A DNA stretch of 64,000 nt from Todiramphus chloris collaris. Taxonomy: Eukaryota; Chordata; Aves; Coraciiformes; Alcedinidae. The notes beneath the pieces are model-generated. The model was not told where the DNA came from. It saw only the letters and a list, made by a program, of their open reading frames with translations, and made no database searches. The DNA lies in assembly GCA_025345505.1 (NCBI GenBank), contig JANVCC010000021.1, forward strand, positions 26,520,663 through 26,584,662, written 5' to 3'. Position numbers and translations under genes: made by a program. Shown here one piece after another: positions 38,246 through 64,000 of this stretch (the stretch's first letter is position 1; each line of letters starts with the position of its first letter).

Positions 38246-38664
38246 TGTTTGTAAGGGGAGAGTCCTTGCAACCGCGTCGGCCTTCACCTGCAAGGGCCCT
38301 TTACCAAGCGCTCCCCGCTGCCGCGGCATTTCCCCTCGACAAGGCCCCGCCGACGCCGAAACCTCCGCGGACCCCTCCGGACACCTTCTCGGGAGCACGG
38401 CCCGGCGAGGCTCGGCCTTGACCCGGCAGGCACGGCGAGCCCCCGCTTGCCCCGAGGCCGGGCCTTTTGCGGTGGGGACCGGCGGCGGGGGGCGGCGAAG
38501 GAGTGGGGGTTGGTGGGAGCTTCGGCCGCCCGGCAGCAGGTAGGGCCGTGAGGGGGCCGCGGCTCCCGCCCGCCCTCCAGGGGAGAGCTGCAAAAACGCG
38601 CGCCGCCTCCCCTCCGCCGAGCCGCGGCTTGGCCTCACTGGCTTGCCGTAGCGCGGCTGCTGGG

Positions 38665-38764
38665 GGGCCGCCGCTGCCGCCGCCGTTGCCGTTACCGCCC
38701 GCCCGCCCGCGGGACTTCCGTGCTGGTCGGGCCGGGCCGGGCCGCGCCGCGCCGCGCCGCCGCG
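38665..38764 (+). promoter_or_regulatory. OBI1: OBI1 proximal promoter or 5' UTR with an ETS-type site
   Basis: ACTTCCG at 38714-38720 matches the ETS/GABPA core on the reverse strand, a common element in housekeeping CpG promoters. GCC-rich trinucleotide sequence (38667-38700) and GGGCC/GCCGC pentamer repeats (38728-38764) run directly into the ATG. The transcription start cannot be fixed from sequence, so the split between promoter and 5' UTR is uncertain. Confidence 0.55.
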
Positions 38765-59869
<21,105 letters not shown>

Positions 59870-60700
59870 CTCTGACTGGAAATCAAACGTGACTTAAAGA
59901 CATCAACCTGCAAATCTTTAATATTTACAGGTGATCTTAACTCGTAGTAACTTCCATGCAATCTGATCCTATCTTTTTCAACTATGTGAAAACTGAACAT
60001 TCCCTTGCTCATTATAAGCTCTTTCCTAGGAAAGAACCATTCCAGATTCTTTTCTTTGGCTGGACATTTTGTTCACTTGGGGGTTTGGGGTGATTAGTTT
60101 TGGGGTTACACTATCTTCCAGGCGTGAGCACAGCTAACGGCTCCCTTGAACAGTTTTAAGTGGTCTTGTCAAATAAGTAATTTCTGTAAGAATTTGTTTT
60201 AAAGGTTACAGTTCCCATTCCTAAAGATTACATTTTGTGTGTGTAAGGCAGCTACTGGCTATATATCCTATGGATTCATGAAACTGCTATAAAACAATGT
60301 CAGTTTTGCCATAAAACTTGCCTCCCAGAGGAAATGTTGCTGCTTGGACCGTTTCATAGCACTGTACTGTACTGAAACTCTTGTTTTAAGTGGGTGTAAG
60401 GTAGCGGCCTCTTTCTTTTCAGGGTTACAGCACTTCAGTTAGAAAACGTCTCCTCTTTAACACTGCAAAGATGGCTTGTACTTTTTGAATTTAAGCACAA
60501 TTTTTAATTTAGTTCCCAAAACACATTGTTATTCTGAATGTGTTCAGTATGCCTGTATAGACCATAAAAATGGGTTTGTATGCTAATGACTTGTTTACCT
60601 AATGTGCACTGAACATTTTACATTAATACTGTACCATTTTACATTAATACTGCATGCTTTTCTATGTGAATTGAATAAAACATGTTATAAGCACTGTAAT
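59870..60700 (+). other. OBI1: OBI1 3' UTR with proximal polyadenylation signal
   Basis: AATAAA lies at 60674-60679, about 805 nt after the stop, followed by a T/G-containing stretch suited to cleavage near 60695-60705. A 21-bp-period duplication (60614-60652) sits just upstream of the signal. Further AATAAA hexamers downstream at 61571, 61988 and 62635 could serve longer 3' UTR forms. Confidence 0.75.
60614..60652 (+). repeat. 21-bp-period tandem duplication in the OBI1 3' UTR
   Basis: CATTTTACATTAATACTG occurs exactly at 60614-60631 and again at 60635-60652, some 20 bp before the AATAAA. Confidence 0.9.
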
Positions 60701-63700
60701 CCTTGATGTTACCTCAAATATTGAATTAGCAGCAAGAGAACGGGAAACTTTTTTTTCTTCATAATTGGGAAAATATCTAAGTTTTGTAAAACATGTGATG
60801 AAGATGTGAGCTTATTCACAAAAAAAAGAAAAAAAAAAAAATCAAATCTCCCTTCCTCTTGTTAGACGTATTACCATTCTCGTGTCAGCATCGATACAGT
60901 TGATGGAAATGGCTTTCGGCCTCTCTGGAGGTGACTCTTCCATAAAGTATTGCATAGGTCAACATAATGTGATGGCCTACTACAGGCAGGAGACCTAATT
61001 AAGCACCAGAGCAAAATTGGTTTCTTTGCATTATTGTGTTTAAGTTTATTTTAAGGGCATATTTAATTGCAAGATGCAGGTTTTTCTTTCTGTATAGGCT
61101 TCTGATGGCATTTCTTCCAAACAGATGCCCTGGCTTCATCAATACCTATGATATGAAAAATCCATACACTGCCTTTTCTCCCTCTGAAAAGCGTGAGAGC
61201 CACTTGGAAAATTTCAATAGAGTGGCTTATCTTTTGTACAGTTAACTCCTGTAAGCGGTTTGAACAGGAACTACACATTGTGATGTGTGCCTGCATTCAT
61301 GCAACTGGTATGTTCATTCTGAAGTGGGACTTTTCTTTTTTTGAGAAGCAGCTTTACCGAAAAAAGCATCACTCAAGCAGTATGTGTCACCTTTCCTGGT
61401 GATAGCCAGGATGGCACTGTGCTTTCATGTACTGCTTTCAGTATACCACATGAACTTTAGTCTTCATCAAAAAGGCTCGTTATTCAGTTTTAACTTCTAG
61501 TGTTTTGGAAATCAGGGAGATGATGAAACCATCTAGATGTGAGTTGCTACTTGATTTGACTAATTTTATTAATAAAAAAACAAAAAAATGCCATCTTGAT
61601 TTAACTCCTTTAGAGAAGAAGCAAAGGTATCTCAAATAAGCCTCTAATAATTTCTTAAAATATCTTTATATTGCAAAAATAGTAACAAATATGCAGTAAA
61701 TGAGTGTTACGGTCATTGGGTTGGGGGGGGGGGTGTCACATTTCTAGGCTTCATTGTATGTAAACTTTGGCATGCATCTAATACATGAGTAACTTTCGGT
61801 GATGTGAATGTGACTGCAACTGGTATCATACCTGAAATCAAACTAAAGGAACATGTTGGGCTTTTTTCATGCTACTTTCTAGTCCTTTGGACAGGAACAT
61901 TGCTTATGGGCTTGCTCATCAATATGGATATTTTGATTTTACATGTCATGCAACTTGTATGGATAAAAGAGACAAGCCTAAGGTTAAAATAAAATGCTAA
62001 AGATAAGTTCATAAATTTCCTGTCTTGAGCAGAGACAAGAGAGTGAGGCATTTAAGGCCAGTTACTGGCTTTTTACTTGGAATGGTTGTGGGAGCACATA
62101 TATTGTCACCTACAGCTCCGGGCTGGTAACTTCCTATGTTGTGGCAAGGAAGCTATTGTAGTTATCCATAATTACTTGATTTCAAGCTCTCTCGTACCCT
62201 CAGATCTCAACTGCAAACACAGTGAGCTAATTGTGATTGCATCCAGTGCTCTAAGTAGGAGCATTTTGTGTTTCGTAACTTGTAAAGCTAAAACAAACCT
62301 GAATTCTTTTATCTTAGTCTGGTTTTGTTTGGCTGGGGTTTGGTTTTGGTGTTCGGTTGGGGGTTTTGTCTTTTTTTTTTTTTAATCAAATGCCTTTAGA
62401 ACAAATACCACACTCTAAATTCCACATGTTACTTGGTTAGTGTAGATTGTATTCCTTTTGTCTGAAAGTTCGACAGAGTGATTGGTGCAGTGTCAACTCA
62501 AAAAGTGGAGCTGTATGTGACAACTAGAGTCCTCAGTTATAAATTTGCTGGCTATGCGTGGGGTTTCAGTTCTCCAGGATGCATTCAGTCAGTGCTGAGC
62601 TTGCTTAATCTTGCTGCACTTACCATGCCCTCTAAATAAAAGGGCCTAAATGAGAGTTCATTGCTGTTAATTTTTTATGATAGTTACCTAGTTATGTAGT
62701 AATGTAGATCTGGAATACAAAAGATCTAAAATTTAACTATTACAGTTTTAATTAAGACAATAAGTGTTTCTTAGTGAGGTAGAGATGAGATCTATGATAT
62801 CTAATAACATTTGATAGCTCATAAAGTTTTTACTTCATACTGTACTGAACACCAGGCACCTTGCAGGTTTTGATACAGGAGAACGCTCTCCAGGAGTATT
62901 GGAAACACAGGAGCGTGAGATTGCCACCAGCCTCAGTTCCTTGACAGTGAGATCTGTTGGGTTACGCCTAAGAGCAAGAACACCAAGGTCAGGTTTTCAC
63001 TTTGTTATTGGCAGTTCTAGCTACACACAGTCTGGCAAATGACCTGGTTCTCCAAGATTCCCTGAAGGCCTTACAAGAGCCCAGTTCTTCTTGCTATTGC
63101 TTCCTCGGATGAAAGGCTGCTGGAACAGTTCTACCTACGACCACTAGATACTGACTTGGGCTATGTTTGGTTTTGAATGTGATTTATTATTGCTTTTAAA
63201 AATATCTTTAAAAAGGGGACAAGGAGGACAATGCATAGCTTGTATATATATGCAATGAAAGGCATGCTAACTTGAGTCTCCCTTTTTTCCCCCTTCTTCA
63301 TTTTACCATTGTTTCCTTTACCAAATAATGCCATGTAAAGGCAGTTTAAACCAGCAAAATGCAATCCCAATTCTTGCTGACCCCCAGCAGCCACAGACCT
63401 GAAGACACACCTCTTCACACATCTTCTCTGTAGCGTAGCTAGGGTAAATGTTTCACAGACTGTGACGATGATGCTCCTTTCTTGATGCTTTTGGCAGGTG
63501 ATTAGACCAAGGCTTCTTCCTTCTCCCTTCCCAGATTTGGATGAGAGGAAAAGCAGCTCCAAGGTAGCTTGATGCAGGGGTCCACAATTATCCCAAGGAC
63601 TGCCCCACAGTCAGAGGTGCTAAGTAATCCCATCTGGCCTCTGATCCAGGACTAGCCCTTGCTGTGCCTTGGTCCCTTGCAGGAGTCTTGTACTGCTGTG

Positions 63701-63957
63701 ACAAGCCACCAGCCTGCCAGGCCTCACCTAAAGGGTTGACCTGTATGTCCTGTTTTTGTGGCCCAACATTACGGTATTGCCTCAGCATCCCTTAGCTCTA
63801 ACTGGAAAAGTGATCTTCATTAGCTGAAGGATGGAGGGGAAAACACAGTTGGCATGGGGGAAAGTACACGTGCTTTGACGGTTGTGAATGTAGCAGGAGA
63901 TAGCAGGGGAGGATGAAACTGTGATTAAAAAAAAAAAAAAACAAAGTTTAGTATTCC

Positions 63958-63960
<3 letters not shown>
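60701..63960. other. Downstream of OBI1: intergenic or extended 3' UTR
   Basis: Unique AT-rich sequence with AATAAA at 61571, 61988 and 62635. The 133-codon minus-strand frame at 63161-63562 matches nothing I know. In mammals POU4F1 follows this gene on the same strand, but no POU-domain sequence is visible before the window ends. Confidence 0.7.

Positions 63961-64000
<40 letters not shown>
63961..64000. repeat. Poly-T run at the window edge
   Basis: Forty T reaching the last base; the true end is outside the window. Confidence 0.9.

Noticed and set aside
63161-63562. 133-codon minus-strand frame downstream of OBI1
   Set aside because: No known domain, no splice or promoter context.
60701-64000. 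POU4F1, expected downstream from mammalian gene order
   Set aside because: No POU-specific or homeodomain coding sequence is visible in this stretch; it would lie beyond the window if order is conserved.

Overview
The window is eukaryotic, from a bird. CR1 retrotransposon copies of avian type recur on both strands, there is one large intron-split vertebrate gene with GT-AG junctions and a CpG-island promoter, and most of the rest is AT-rich, gene-poor DNA. The exact species cannot be told from the sequence.

Region 1-38.2 kb is a gene desert. It holds an old dispersed repeat that may be LTR-derived (1.06-1.9 kb), CR1 fragments (2.7-3.4 kb, 6.2-8.6 kb, 23.6-24.8 kb, 33.4-34.0 kb), microsatellites, a 100-N assembly gap inside a C/T-rich microsatellite (3862-3961), and several stretches that look like possible conserved non-coding elements. 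The CR1 at 6.2-8.6 kb carries two younger CR1 tails inserted in the opposite orientation. I found no protein gene here that I can support.

Region 38.2-60.7 kb is a complete plus-strand gene: OBI1 (ORC ubiquitin ligase 1, formerly RNF219). A CpG island covers the promoter, exon 1 and the start of intron 1. Six coding exons (38765-38836, 43592-43727, 44733-44824, 46446-46694, 50093-50181, 58366-59869) join in frame to give 713 residues. The protein has an N-terminal C3HC4 RING, central coiled coils, and a long Ser-rich C-terminal tail. A polyadenylation signal lies at 60674. Intron 5 (8.2 kb) contains a 74-bp exon-like segment and a second acceptor-like site just upstream of exon 6. Either, if used, would truncate the protein after the first coiled coils.

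Region 60.7-64 kb is downstream intergenic or alternative 3' UTR sequence with further AATAAA hexamers, ending in a run of 40 T at the window edge.

There is no CRISPR, operon or other prokaryotic system here, and I see no clear new biological system. The points most worth checking are the intron 5 cassette-exon candidate, a minus-strand exon-like ORF at 29.5-29.64 kb, the nested CR1s, and the possible conserved non-coding elements.
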